The notes: a model not told the origin generated them from the letters alone. A stretch of 64,000 nt of DNA from Bryobacteraceae bacterium (GCA_026129905.1 JAHCHE010000022.1:62001-126000); one strand, 5' to 3'; shown: positions 16,853 through 26,397, numbered from the stretch's first letter. Made by a program: numbers and translations.

Positions 16853-17856
16853 GCTTTCACCATGGCCATCAACTGTTCCAGCGCGCGCAAGTGGTCCACG
16901 CTCCCCATCACTACGAGGTGATCTCCGCTCTCGATCACCGCGTCGGCCGGCGGGTTGAACAACATGGTCCCCGCCGCTTTCCGGATGGCGAGCACGATGA
17001 CGCCGAGATCGCGGCGGAACTGGAGTTCCCGCAGGGATTTCGAGGAGAATTCGCTGCCGTCGGCCACCTTCACCTGCTCGATGGCGATGTTGAGTCCCAT
17101 GTCGACGGTGGAGGTGGTCAGGTCGAGAAATTCGGAGACGTACGGCCGCAGAATCGCCTGGGCCAGGCGGTAGCCGGTAGTGTTGTAGGGGCGGAAGACC
17201 GCGTCGGCGCCGGCGCGGCGGAGCTTGGCTTCCGATTCCTCCTCGTTGACGCGCGAGGCCACCTTCAGAGCCGGGTTCAGCGCCTTCGCGGACAGGATCA
17301 GAAAGAGGTTGTCGGCGTCGCTGCGGAGAGCGGCGATGAGGCCCCTGGCTCGCTCGATGCCCACTTCGCGCAACGTCTCGTCGCTGGTGGCGTCGGCGAC
17401 GACGGCGAGGAAGCCGTGCTTGATGGCGCGTTCGACCTCCGCGGGGTCGCCGTCCACAATCACGAAAGACGCGCCGGAGCGCCGTAGTTCGTTCGCCGCG
17501 CCGCGGCCGACGCGGCCGTGCCCGCACACGATGTAGTGATCCCGAAGCTTCCCGATCATCGTCCTGACCCGTCGTTTTCCGAAAACTTCTCCAAATTGCA
17601 GCCTTATAATAAAGTCCGTCATCACGCCGATGGCGAAAAACATCGCGCTTACGCCAAATATGATGATAAATACGTTGAAAATGCGCCCGCTCCGGTCGAG
17701 CGGGTGAATCTCCATGTAGCCCACCGTGGTCATCGTAGTGAGCGTCATGTAGAGAGCGTCGAAGAGCGGATAACCCGCGATGAGCGCAAAGCCGGCGGCG
17801 CCGACGAGCAGCACCACGGATACCGCCGTGACAATCAGCGCCAGCCGGATCTTCAT
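16849..17856 (-). CDS. Two-TM potassium channel with TrkA-N/TrkA-C domains and an atypical selectivity filter
   Basis: 335 aa. A TM helix (4-27), a pore loop and a second TM helix (about 58-80) are followed by a Rossmann TrkA-N (RCK) domain starting near HYIVCGHGRVGRG and a TrkA-C domain at the C-terminus. This is the MthK-like, ligand-gated K+ channel layout. The pore signature, normally TVGYG, reads TTVGYME (Met48 where the second Gly is expected). The ATG at 17856 was chosen because it gives MKIRLAL and a normal TM1. It lies 31 bp after the phosphatase gene; its stop overlaps the nnr start. Confidence 0.88.
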   Translation of the reverse strand: MKIRLALIVTAVSVVLLVGAAGFALIAGYPLFDALYMTLTTMTTVGYMEIHPLDRSGRIFNVFIIIFGVSAMFFAIGVMTDFIIRLQFGEVFGKRRVRTMIGKLRDHYIVCGHGRVGRGAANELRRSGASFVIVDGDPAEVERAIKHGFLAVVADATSDETLREVGIERARGLIAALRSDADNLFLILSAKALNPALKVASRVNEEESEAKLRRAGADAVFRPYNTTGYRLAQAILRPYVSEFLDLTTSTVDMGLNIAIEQVKVADGSEFSSKSLRELQFRRDLGVIVLAIRKAAGTMLFNPPADAVIESGDHLVVMGSVDHLRALEQLMAMVKA

Positions 17857-17887
17857 ACGCGCTTCCCGGGGGCGGCGGCCATCCAGG

Positions 17888-19846
17888 TCAGCACCGCCGC
17901 GCAACCAGCAACGTCATATCATCCTGCAACTCGGGGGAACCCGTCCACTCGTGGACCGCTTCCACAACCGCCTCGATGACCTGGCCGGTCTCGCGCTCGG
18001 CGTTGCGCATCACGACGTCGATCAGGCGTTGTTCGCCGAACATCTCGCCGTATTCGTTCTCCGGCTCGGTGACGCCGTCGGTGTAGCAGACCAGCAGGTC
18101 GCCGCTGACGAGCTGGATCTGGCTTTCGCCGTATTGCGCGAACGGGAAAGCGCCCACCACCATGCCGTTGACGTCCAGCAGCGACGCCTTGCCGTCGCGC
18201 ACCAGCAGCGGCGGCAGGTGCCCGGCGTTGGTATAGGTGAGCAGGCCGCTGGAGTCGTCGTAGATGCCGAAATAGAAGGTGGCGTACTTCTCCGGCGAGG
18301 TGTCGGCGAAAAGCTGAAGGTTAAGCTGCCGCACGAGTTGCGAAGCGGAGAGTCCGAGGCTGCCTTCCTCCTTGGCGCGCTCGAGGCAGACGCGGACCTG
18401 GGTGCGCAGGGACGACTGGAGGGTCGCCATGAGCAGGGCGGCGGAGATTCCCTTGCCGGCCACGTCGCCGATGGCGACAACGGCAGAGGAATCGAGCAAC
18501 GCCTGGTAGTCGTAGTAGTCGCCCGACACCAACCGCGCCGGGGCGCAACGGGCCTGGAGTTCCAGCTTCGGGAGGATCGGCGCCTGGCGCGGATAGAGCT
18601 GGTTCTGAACCTCGCGGGCGATCTCCAGTTCGGCCTGCATGCGTTCTTTCTCCATGGCCACGGCGAGCAGGCGCTGGAGGTTCTCGGTCATGCGGTTGAA
18701 GGACTGGCTGACGGTGGCGATCTGGTCGCCGCCGCGGACCTGGATGCGGTGCGTGAAATCGCCCTGGCGTACGCGCTCCGTGCTTTGGTAAAGGTCGTCG
18801 AACGCCGCGGTAATGGTGCGCGTCAACGAGACGCCGATGTAAAGCGCGATCAGCTCGACGACCAGGAAGATAATCCCGACGGTGTACAGGGCGTCGCGCA
18901 GGACGCCCGCCTGCGCTTCGGGCTGCGACGCCACGTCCAGCACGGCGGACATGCGCGAGCGAACGCTCAACAGACCGCTCGCGATTCGCGGCGGCGTTTC
19001 CCACGTCGAAACGGGGACGTTGACGCCCCACAGGAACTGGACGTCGAAGCGGTTGTGGGCGGGCGGAACGCCTGTGCGCCGCTGGCGGCCGAGGACGAGG
19101 GGATCGTGGGGGCGCATGGCCTGGGCCCCGCCGGCTTCCCTTCCCGAGTCGATCCCCGGGTCGATGGTCACTTCGCCGATGCCGGGCGCGAGGCCGGCGA
19201 AAAACGCGTAATCCAGCGGAGCCAGAATCGTTACGTCGCGGTCCTCGGCCACGGCGTGGGCCCAGGCGTACAGCAAACCGTCTTTCACGATGGCGCCGGC
19301 CGCCTGGCCATAGCCGTCCGGCGGAGGCGGCATGGCGGGGTTGGGAGCGAATACTGGCTTGCCGCGCTGGCGGATGAGGATCTCCATTTTCGGATAGCTG
19401 CCGCTCAAGGCGCTTTGGATGCCCAGCCACGCCCGCTCCCGCTGGATATCCGGCATGCGGAGGAACGACCCGGCGGCATCCCGGAGCGCGGCGATCCGGC
19501 GGTCAAACTCGCTGCTGACGAGGTAGACCGCCACCTGAGCGGCCATCGAGATTCCTGCCAGGTACGCCATGATGCCGACCAGCAGAACCGGCACCAGCGC
19601 GATGAACAGGTAGGCGACCAGGAGGCGGTTGCGAAGCCGCCAGATGACTTTTTGGATCAAGATGCGCAGCCACTTGATGGCGGCCCACGAGCCGGCGACC
19701 AAGGCAACAAAGAACAGGAGCAGCCGCGTCGCGGGCGACACCGGCAGCCACGCGGATACCAGATATGCCGCCAGCACGACGGCGAACGCCTTTTCGGCGC
19801 GGCCGGTATAGCTGAGGATCCACTTCAGCCGCTGGCGGACATCCAT
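17888..19846 (-). CDS. Membrane HAMP-domain SpoIIE/PP2C-type serine phosphatase
   Basis: 652-aa signalling protein. Two or three N-terminal TM helices, a periplasmic region of about 230 residues and a further TM helix precede a HAMP-like linker (TRTITAAFDDLYQSTERVRQGDFTHRI). A short coiled coil (MEKERMQAELEIAREVQNQL) leads into a SpoIIE/RsbU-type phosphatase domain with the metal-binding signatures SGDYYDY, IGDVAGKGISAALLM and CYTDGVTEPEN. It probably dephosphorylates an anti-sigma-factor antagonist in response to an envelope signal; no partner switch genes are nearby. The ATG at 19846, 2 bp after the LOG-family gene, avoids a nonsense N-terminal extension. Confidence 0.88.
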   Translation of the reverse strand: MDVRQRLKWILSYTGRAEKAFAVVLAAYLVSAWLPVSPATRLLLFFVALVAGSWAAIKWLRILIQKVIWRLRNRLLVAYLFIALVPVLLVGIMAYLAGISMAAQVAVYLVSSEFDRRIAALRDAAGSFLRMPDIQRERAWLGIQSALSGSYPKMEILIRQRGKPVFAPNPAMPPPPDGYGQAAGAIVKDGLLYAWAHAVAEDRDVTILAPLDYAFFAGLAPGIGEVTIDPGIDSGREAGGAQAMRPHDPLVLGRQRRTGVPPAHNRFDVQFLWGVNVPVSTWETPPRIASGLLSVRSRMSAVLDVASQPEAQAGVLRDALYTVGIIFLVVELIALYIGVSLTRTITAAFDDLYQSTERVRQGDFTHRIQVRGGDQIATVSQSFNRMTENLQRLLAVAMEKERMQAELEIAREVQNQLYPRQAPILPKLELQARCAPARLVSGDYYDYQALLDSSAVVAIGDVAGKGISAALLMATLQSSLRTQVRVCLERAKEEGSLGLSASQLVRQLNLQLFADTSPEKYATFYFGIYDDSSGLLTYTNAGHLPPLLVRDGKASLLDVNGMVVGAFPFAQYGESQIQLVSGDLLVCYTDGVTEPENEYGEMFGEQRLIDVVMRNAERETGQVIEAVVEAVHEWTGSPELQDDMTLLVARRC

Positions 19847-19848
19847 GC

Positions 19849-20655
19849 CTAGACCCGGGACTTGGAAATGGCCGGGGTCTCTTCCTCCGGCTCGCGGGGT
19901 ATGGGGGCCTGCTCGAGATAGTAGCGGGTCAGCCCTTCGGAGAGAATCCGGAACGCGGTCTGGGGATCGTCGGCCCACTGGAAGAGGTTCACATCCTCGG
20001 GCGAGATCACCTCGTGACGGATGAGCGCATCGAAGTTGACGATCTCGTTCCAGAACGATGGCCCGTAGAGAACGAACACCATCTTCTTCTCCACCTTGTG
20101 GGTCTGCACGAGCGTGAGGATCTCGAACAGCTCATCGATGGTGCCGAAGCCGCCCGGGAAGACCACCAGCGCCTTCGCCAGGTAGGCGAACCAGAATTTC
20201 CGCATGAAGAAGTAGCGGAATTCGAAGTTCAGCTCCGGCGTGATGTAGGGATTCGGCCGCTGCTCGAACGGCAAGCCGATATTCAGGCCGATGTTCTTGC
20301 CGCCGGCGTCGCTGGCGCCGCGATTGGAGGCTTCCATGATGCCGGGACCGCCGCCGGAGCAGACGACAAACCGGTTTTTCGGATTGGCGAGACCGTCGGA
20401 CCATTGCGTGAGCAGGCGCGCCAGTTCCCGGGCATCGCGGTAGTACCGGCCAAGCGGGCCGTCCTCGCGGATACGGGCCGAGCCGAAAAAGACGATCGTG
20501 TCGTGAATCCGCTCCTTGCGGAACTGAGACAAAGGATGTAGAAACTCCGACAGGATGCGCAAGGCGCGCCCGTCGCGGCTTTCCAGGAAGCCGAGGTTCC
20601 GGTATGCCAGCGCAGGGTGGTGCGCGTGAAGGTCGAGTTCATTCCGTTCGTTCAT
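19849..20655 (-). CDS. LOG-family (TIGR00730-type) Rossmann-fold protein
   Basis: 268 aa. The family motifs GGGPGIME (101-108) and PGGFGTIDE (167-175) are intact. LOG proteins are nucleoside 5'-monophosphate phosphoribohydrolases (cytokinin-activating in plants) long mislabelled as lysine decarboxylase. The N-terminal extension of about 45 residues fits the longer bacterial subfamily. The start overlaps the end of lpxD by 17 bp. Its role in this operon is not evident. Confidence 0.87.
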   Translation of the reverse strand: MNERNELDLHAHHPALAYRNLGFLESRDGRALRILSEFLHPLSQFRKERIHDTIVFFGSARIREDGPLGRYYRDARELARLLTQWSDGLANPKNRFVVCSGGGPGIMEASNRGASDAGGKNIGLNIGLPFEQRPNPYITPELNFEFRYFFMRKFWFAYLAKALVVFPGGFGTIDELFEILTLVQTHKVEKKMVFVLYGPSFWNEIVNFDALIRHEVISPEDVNLFQWADDPQTAFRILSEGLTRYYLEQAPIPREPEEETPAISKSRV

Positions 20656-21688
20656 CTTGGTTGACCGCGTGGCCGCGGGCGGCTTGCTCCACCCGGCGCT
20701 CCAGCTCCCGAACGCGCTTGAGCAGGTCGGGCAGCTTCTGGAAGGCGGTGACGGCGCGGCGCCACTCGCGCGCGTCGAAGGCGGGAGAACCGGAGATCAC
20801 GGCGCCTTCCGCGACATCGCCGCCGATGCCGCTTTGGGCGTAGACGATCGCGTTCCGATTCACCGTCAGGTGGCCGGAGACGCCCACCTGGCCGGCCAGC
20901 AGGACATTTTCCTTCAGCACGGAGCTGCCGGCGAGACCGGCTTGCGCGCAAATAATGTTGTCCTCGCCCACGACGCTGGCGTGGCCGACCTGCACCAGGT
21001 TATCCAGCTTGGCGCCCCGTTTCACGCGGCTCTCTCCGATGGTGGCGCGATCCACCGCGCTCAGGCTCTGGATCTCCACGTCGTCCTCGATCACGGCGAT
21101 GCCCGATTGTGGGATCTTGTAATGCGTACCGTCGGCGCGTTTGGCGAAGCCGAACCCGTCGCCGCCGATCACCACTCCGTTCTGGAGAATCACGCGGTGG
21201 CCGATCCGGCAGTTCTCTCGTACCACGGCGAACGAATGGGCCTGAAAGTCGTCGCCCGCCGCGGCGCCGTCGTAGATGACGACGTGCGGGTACAGGATCG
21301 CGTTGTCGCCGATCCGCGCGCGTTCTCCAATGACGCAATACGCGCCGATGGACGGATTCTTTCCGAGGATCGCGGTGGCGGCGATCGCCGCGGTGGGATG
21401 GATGCCCGGCGCCGGGCGCGGCGGCTGGTAGAACAGTTCGAGCGCTCGGGCGAAATCGAGATACGGGTTCTTGGAAACGAGGCTGCGAATCGCCGTCTTC
21501 GAGACCGGCTCGCCGACCAGGATGGCCGCCGCACGGCAGTCCTTCACCCGGTGGGCATACTTCGGATTGGCGAGGAAGGTCAGTTCGGAGGCGTCCGCCC
21601 GCTCCATCGCTTCGACGCCGGTGATCTCGATGTCGCCGTCGCCGACCAGTTCGCAGCCGAGCGCCTCGGCGATTTCCTTCAGTTTCAT
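20639..21688 (-). CDS. lpxD: UDP-3-O-(3-hydroxyacyl)glucosamine N-acyltransferase
   Basis: 349-aa lipid A enzyme that adds the N-linked acyl chain in the third step of the Raetz pathway. The N-terminal uridine-binding domain (about 1-100, with LTFLANPKYAH) is followed by a left-handed beta-helix of hexapeptide repeats. The catalytic-His region NLVQVGHASVVGEDNIICAQ is present. A C-terminal helix (ELERRVEQAAR) is typical. It is the first gene of the leftward operon; no other lpx gene is in the window. Confidence 0.93.
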   Translation of the reverse strand: MKLKEIAEALGCELVGDGDIEITGVEAMERADASELTFLANPKYAHRVKDCRAAAILVGEPVSKTAIRSLVSKNPYLDFARALELFYQPPRPAPGIHPTAAIAATAILGKNPSIGAYCVIGERARIGDNAILYPHVVIYDGAAAGDDFQAHSFAVVRENCRIGHRVILQNGVVIGGDGFGFAKRADGTHYKIPQSGIAVIEDDVEIQSLSAVDRATIGESRVKRGAKLDNLVQVGHASVVGEDNIICAQAGLAGSSVLKENVLLAGQVGVSGHLTVNRNAIVYAQSGIGGDVAEGAVISGSPAFDAREWRRAVTAFQKLPDLLKRVRELERRVEQAARGHAVNQDERTE

Positions 21689-21809
21689 GTCTCGTCCGGC
21701 GGCCCGCCTGCCGCGGCCGTTTGCAGCCGGCGGGCAGCCGCTTCTAACCGTTTTCAGCGCCGCCCGTTCGGGTAACGGTCAGTCAACCTTCTCAGGTTAC
21801 ACTGGGAGT

Positions 21810-24584
21810 ATGAGGCGCGCCAGTCGATACGCCCTACTTGTGTGCGCAGTTGGGGGCGCGTGGGCGACACAGCAACAGCCGCCGTCGGAGATCGAAAAGG
21901 CAGTTGAGGAGTTTAAGGTCCAAACAGCGAACTTGGGACTGCGCGCCGATAGTCCCCGGCGCGCGGTGCGGGTGGGCGGGGGCGGTTCGCGGTGGCATGG
22001 GCGCCTGTTCTGGAATTTCCGCAACGACGCGCTGGACGCGGTCCCTCACGAAGTGACTCAGACCGGGGGCGACAAGGGCATTCTGCGCCGCAACCAGTAC
22101 GGATTCAACATCTCCGGGCCGCTGGTCATCCCGAAGCTGTACGACGGCGGCCGGGCGACCTTTTTTTCCGTCTCTTACGAGGGCGTGCGGGAAACGATCG
22201 GGCGCTCGTTCCTGCGCACCATACCCACCCTGCCGGAACGAACCGGCGATTTCGGCGCGGTGGTCGACAAGGCGGGCGAACCGCTGCCGATCTTCGATCC
22301 GTTATCGACGCGGGAGAATCCGAACTACGATCCGTCGCAGCCGGTGGCGCTCGATAATCTCCAGTATCGGCGGGACCCATTCCCGGGCAATCGCATTCCT
22401 ACCAGCCGCCTGGATCCGGTGGCGTTGGACGGGCTGCAGTACTATCCGGCGCCGAATATCGGTATCGGGCCGTTCTTTCAGAATAATTACGCGATATATT
22501 CGCCGGGAGGCGAGAACGCGGACGGAATGCGGATCAAGGTCGATCACACGCTGCGGGAGCGCCACCGGCTGTCGTCCGGATTCGCGTTTTCGAATGGACT
22601 CAGCCGCCCGGCGGAGTTCTTCCCCACGATCGCGAATCCGGGCTCGCCGGGACGGGAATTTCGGAGCCGGAACGGGTCGTTGGAACACGTGCTAACCATG
22701 TCCAGAAACAGCGTTAATAACTTCCGGGTGAGCTTCTGGACCAGCACATCCGAAGCCGGCGGCGCGGCGGAAGGAGACGACGGCGTCTTCCCGTTCTATC
22801 GTTTTCTGCCCTACCTGTCGATGGGACGGGCGTATCCGGTTTCGCGAACCTCGAACACACAGTACGAGATCTCCGACGGCTTCTCCTTCCGGCGCGGCAA
22901 GCACAGCCTGCGGTTCAGCGGCGAGATGACCCAGTACCAACTCAATTCGTTCTGGCCGCAGTATCCGGCGGGCCGGTACGACTTCACGGAGGGGCTGACA
23001 AGCCTGCCTGGCATCATCAACACCGGTCATCCTTTCGCGAGCTTCGTGCTGGGGCTGTCACGATTCGCGGAAGGCAGCCTGGTGCAGCATCCCTCCTACT
23101 TCCGAAGGAAGGTCGGCGATCTCGCGGCGCGGGACGAATGGGAAATCCGCCCGGGCCTGACGATAAACATCGGGCTGCGGCTGCTCGTCAGCACGCCCCG
23201 GGTGGAGAAATACGACCGGCAGGCGACCGTCGACTTCGACGCCGTCAACCCGGAAAGCGGACGGCCGGGCGCGCTGGTATTCGCCGGAAAGGGAGGACAA
23301 CCGCATGGCTTTCAGCCGGTGGTAGTGACGCCCGATCCCTCGATGACGGTATCCTGGAACCCGCAGCGGGACTCGAAGACGGTGGTCCGCCTCACGCTCC
23401 GGCGCTTCCATTCGATCATCCCGATGTACTCGGGACAGTGGGGCACGCAGGGCTTCAACGGTACGCCGACCTACATCACGCAGAATGCGCAACTCGAGCC
23501 GGCCCTGATTCTTCGCAACGGTTTCCCTCCGCTGCCCCGCCCTCTGCCGGACCTGCGGCCCGACGCCGCCAACGACACCGTCGCCGACCTGGTGGACCGC
23601 ACCGGGCGCGTGCCGACCTATAATTCGGCCAGTTTGTCGCTGGAGCGGCAGTTTCCCTATTCGTTCGTGCTGGCCGTGGGCGCGAATCACACGCACGGTC
23701 GGGACATGCTGGCGAGCAACGACAGTACGAATCCTAACGCCGTGCCGCTGGATGCCCTCCAGTACCGCGACCTGCTGAACGAGGAGAGTTTCCGCCGCTC
23801 GCTGCGGCCGTTTCCGCAGTACCAGCGCTTCGACGTCTACAGCGCCTATCCCGCCGGGCGGTACCAGAGAACGGAAGCTTATCTACGGGCGGAAAAGCGC
23901 ACGTCGCAGGGCATGTCGATGCGGGCCGTCTACGAGTTCTCCAAACAGTACGACGACTACTCCACCGCGGGCGGCATCCAGGACTACTACAATCGCCGAA
24001 AGGAATGGGCGCTGAATCCCTCCGCCAGCCCGCACACGCTGTCGATGAGCTACATGTACGAACTGCCGTTCGGACCGAACAAGGGGATGATGACCGGAAC
24101 CGACTGGAAACGATACTTGGTGGAGGGCTGGACGTTCAGCGGCGTCACGACGTATTCGAGCGGCGATCCGATCACGCTCAGCGCCATTTACAACAACACC
24201 GGGAACATCATCAACGTGCTGTATGTGAATGCGGTCCCGGGGGCGGACCCGTCGGTTCCGAATCCCGGCCCGGACATGTGGTTCAATCCGAACGCATTCC
24301 TCAACCCGCCGGACTTCTCCATCGGGAACGTCTCGCGGACGCATCCGCAACTGCGGAACCCAAGCCGGCAGAATCACGATCTGTCGGTGACCAAGCGTTT
24401 TACGCTCACCTCCGAACGGGCGCTGGAGTTCGTCGGGACGGCGTTCAATTTCGTGAACCACGCGGTCTGGAACACGCCGGACGCGGAGATCGGGACGCTG
24501 GAGGCGCCGAACGTCAACGCCGGCAGGATTATCGGCTCGCGAGGCGGGCGTGTGATTCAATTGGGACTGGTGTACAGCTTCTGA
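21810..24584 (+). CDS. Oar-like outer-membrane beta-barrel protein lacking the carboxypeptidase-regulatory domain and most of the plug
   Basis: 924 aa with a signal peptide (about 1-19, ending WAT). About 40 residues of charged sequence are followed almost at once by the start of an Oar-type barrel (SRWHGRLFWNFRNDALDA). That position matches the region just after the plug in the 1090-aa receptor at 1568-4840 (SIHGSVYYFGRNDVVDARNF). The rest parallels it, with PERTGDF, DPFPGNRIP, a TonB-receptor-like barrel and an aromatic C-terminus (VIQLGLVYSF). Either a plugless relative or a barrel whose plug is supplied separately. The ATG at 21810 has TACACT ending 6 bases upstream. The VWFA-like gene follows immediately. 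Confidence 0.82.
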   Translation: MRRASRYALLVCAVGGAWATQQQPPSEIEKAVEEFKVQTANLGLRADSPRRAVRVGGGGSRWHGRLFWNFRNDALDAVPHEVTQTGGDKGILRRNQYGFNISGPLVIPKLYDGGRATFFSVSYEGVRETIGRSFLRTIPTLPERTGDFGAVVDKAGEPLPIFDPLSTRENPNYDPSQPVALDNLQYRRDPFPGNRIPTSRLDPVALDGLQYYPAPNIGIGPFFQNNYAIYSPGGENADGMRIKVDHTLRERHRLSSGFAFSNGLSRPAEFFPTIANPGSPGREFRSRNGSLEHVLTMSRNSVNNFRVSFWTSTSEAGGAAEGDDGVFPFYRFLPYLSMGRAYPVSRTSNTQYEISDGFSFRRGKHSLRFSGEMTQYQLNSFWPQYPAGRYDFTEGLTSLPGIINTGHPFASFVLGLSRFAEGSLVQHPSYFRRKVGDLAARDEWEIRPGLTINIGLRLLVSTPRVEKYDRQATVDFDAVNPESGRPGALVFAGKGGQPHGFQPVVVTPDPSMTVSWNPQRDSKTVVRLTLRRFHSIIPMYSGQWGTQGFNGTPTYITQNAQLEPALILRNGFPPLPRPLPDLRPDAANDTVADLVDRTGRVPTYNSASLSLERQFPYSFVLAVGANHTHGRDMLASNDSTNPNAVPLDALQYRDLLNEESFRRSLRPFPQYQRFDVYSAYPAGRYQRTEAYLRAEKRTSQGMSMRAVYEFSKQYDDYSTAGGIQDYYNRRKEWALNPSASPHTLSMSYMYELPFGPNKGMMTGTDWKRYLVEGWTFSGVTTYSSGDPITLSAIYNNTGNIINVLYVNAVPGADPSVPNPGPDMWFNPNAFLNPPDFSIGNVSRTHPQLRNPSRQNHDLSVTKRFTLTSERALEFVGTAFNFVNHAVWNTPDAEIGTLEAPNVNAGRIIGSRGGRVIQLGLVYSF

Positions 24585-24586
24585 TC

Positions 24587-25504
24587 TTGCGATTTCTATT
24601 GTTAGTTGTTGTGGCCGCCGCCGCCCTGTTGAGCGCCGAGACGAAAGAGAGGGGGCTCCGCGTCCGCGTCCCGCTCTGGGCCGCCACGGACGAACCGCTG
24701 ACGGCGGACCGGTTAACGGCCAGGGTGGACGGCAAGCCGGTGGAAATCCTCGAGTTGCGCAATCCTTCCGAGGACCTGATGATCCTGCTGGTGCTCGATA
24801 TGGTTTCCGACCTTAACGAAATCGAGTTGGCGCGGAAAGCGATGCTGTCGGCGATCCAGGAGATTCCACCCAACGTCTACATCGGCGTGCTGCGGGCGCA
24901 AGAGGGTCTGCGGGTGCTGGTGGACCCGACAACCGATCGCGAGGCGGTCGCCGAGGCCATCCAGACGTTTCCCATCAGCGGCACGCCGGGCCTTCTGGAG
25001 ACGGTGGAGACCGCGGCTCGGCTGGCCGACGCGATCCTGGCGAAGGCTAACGTGCGGCTGGCGGTCTTTTACGTGACGGACTCGAACATCTATCGCTACC
25101 GGGAGGATTTCTCGAACCCGGTGATCAACTATAGCGACAGCCAGGACCTGAGCCGGAGGTTCCCGGAGGGACTGGTGCGCAATCGCATCTCAAAGCTCAA
25201 TGCCGCTTTATCCGGAGCCCTGGCGCCTCTGTTTGTCGTGCACCTGGAATACGAGACCGACCGGCTGAACGAGGCGTACCAGAACGGACTAATGCAACTG
25301 ACCTCGACGACGGGCGGCAACAGCTCGTTCTGCCGCTCCAACGCGGAAATCGGACCGGCAATCGAGGCGACGTTCAAGTCGATTCTGTCGCATTACAGCC
25401 TGGACCTGCTCGTCGATGCGAAGAAGGGCGACAATATAACGGTTACGTTGGAAAGCCCGAACAACAACCTGAGTTATCGAAACCGCTTCCACATCGGGAA
25501 GTGA
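24587..25504 (+). CDS. Secreted VWFA-domain-like protein (acidobacterial type)
   Basis: 305 aa from a TTG at 24587, 2 bp after the barrel stop, giving the signal peptide MRFLLLVVVAAAALLSAE; an in-frame CTG at 24581 is an alternative. Residues about 20-70 are a short beta region, and then a VWFA-like fold begins (LMILLVLDMVSDLNEIELAR), followed by alternating strands and helices. The MIDAS DxSxS is not canonical (DMVSD). It resembles the VWFA-related domain proteins common in Acidobacteria. The stop overlaps a possible GTG of the next gene. Probably acts with the neighbouring barrel in the periplasm or at the surface. Confidence 0.75.
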   Translation: MRFLLLVVVAAAALLSAETKERGLRVRVPLWAATDEPLTADRLTARVDGKPVEILELRNPSEDLMILLVLDMVSDLNEIELARKAMLSAIQEIPPNVYIGVLRAQEGLRVLVDPTTDREAVAEAIQTFPISGTPGLLETVETAARLADAILAKANVRLAVFYVTDSNIYRYREDFSNPVINYSDSQDLSRRFPEGLVRNRISKLNAALSGALAPLFVVHLEYETDRLNEAYQNGLMQLTSTTGGNSSFCRSNAEIGPAIEATFKSILSHYSLDLLVDAKKGDNITVTLESPNNNLSYRNRFHIGK

Positions 25505-25518
25505 AAGGACACACAGCC

Positions 25519-26361
25519 ATGACTGGCCGTCGCGCTTCGCTTCTTTGGGTGGCTCTCCTCGGAGCCGCACTGACCGTGTTTGGGTTGGGCTGGCTCTATC
25601 CGACGATTTACCGCATCCGCCAGCAGCAGGAGACCATCGAGCGGCTGGAGAAAGAAAAGGCTGAGCTTGTCGAGCGGGCGGAAGAACTCGTCCGGAGAAT
25701 CGAGCAACTCGAAGGCGCGGAGGCAAATGCGGGGGAAGCCAGCGGTCCACGACTTTCGGAACTGTCGCGGCTTTCCGCCGAGGAGCGCGCCAAGCGGCTG
25801 GAGCAGGTGAAGATGCTCGGCGAGGCGCAGGATCAGCTTGCGAAAACCGCGGATACGGTGAAGCACCTCGAGGAACGAGTGCGGGACCTGGAGCACTCGG
25901 CCGCGAAGCTGGAGGAGGAGCGGAAAGCGCTGACGGGGTCGGAATCCGAACTCCGGTCGCGGCTGGCGGACTCCAACCGGGTGATCGAGGCAATGAAAGC
26001 GGAACTGAAAAGCAGCGTGGACCGGGTGGCTGGGCTCGAGGCTCGGAACAAGGCCCTGACGGCGCAGCAGCGGGACCTGGAAAGCAAGGTTTCCAACGCT
26101 TCGAATCTGGTTCAGGATCTGGAGGCTATCCGGCGCCAACAGGAAGCGATCATGAATTCCGTGCTGCAACGCTACAGCGAGGCAAACGACCGGTACCGGG
26201 CGCTGGCGATGCGGCTGAACGAACCCCAGCGCGACGCGCCGGCAGCCGGCGCCGACCTGTCCCAGGTCCAAAACCTGATCACGCTGGTGGAAGAGGACCT
26301 GCGGCAACTCCGGACTTTGAACGCCAGGGCCGCGCGGATCGAGAAGCAGCTCCAGCCGTAA
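25519..26361 (+). CDS. Membrane-anchored coiled-coil protein
   Basis: 280 aa. One N-terminal TM helix (about 7-28) is followed by nearly continuous heptad-rich helix (for example QQQETIERLEKEKAELVERA), broken near residue 80 and near the C-terminus. A Shine-Dalgarno-like GAAAGGA lies 9 bases before the ATG at 25519; a GTG at 25501 overlapping the previous stop is the alternative start. No enzymatic motif is seen. It may act as a tether or scaffold for the VWFA-like and barrel proteins encoded just upstream. Confidence 0.8.
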   Translation: MTGRRASLLWVALLGAALTVFGLGWLYPTIYRIRQQQETIERLEKEKAELVERAEELVRRIEQLEGAEANAGEASGPRLSELSRLSAEERAKRLEQVKMLGEAQDQLAKTADTVKHLEERVRDLEHSAAKLEEERKALTGSESELRSRLADSNRVIEAMKAELKSSVDRVAGLEARNKALTAQQRDLESKVSNASNLVQDLEAIRRQQEAIMNSVLQRYSEANDRYRALAMRLNEPQRDAPAAGADLSQVQNLITLVEEDLRQLRTLNARAARIEKQLQP

Positions 26362-26397
26362 CGGCGGGGGCAGGATCGCAGGCTGGGCGAAGGCGCG

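Noticed and set aside
17780-19852. 690-aa plus-strand frame
   Set aside because: Antisense to the SpoIIE-type phosphatase gene; no domain, composition of a shadow frame.
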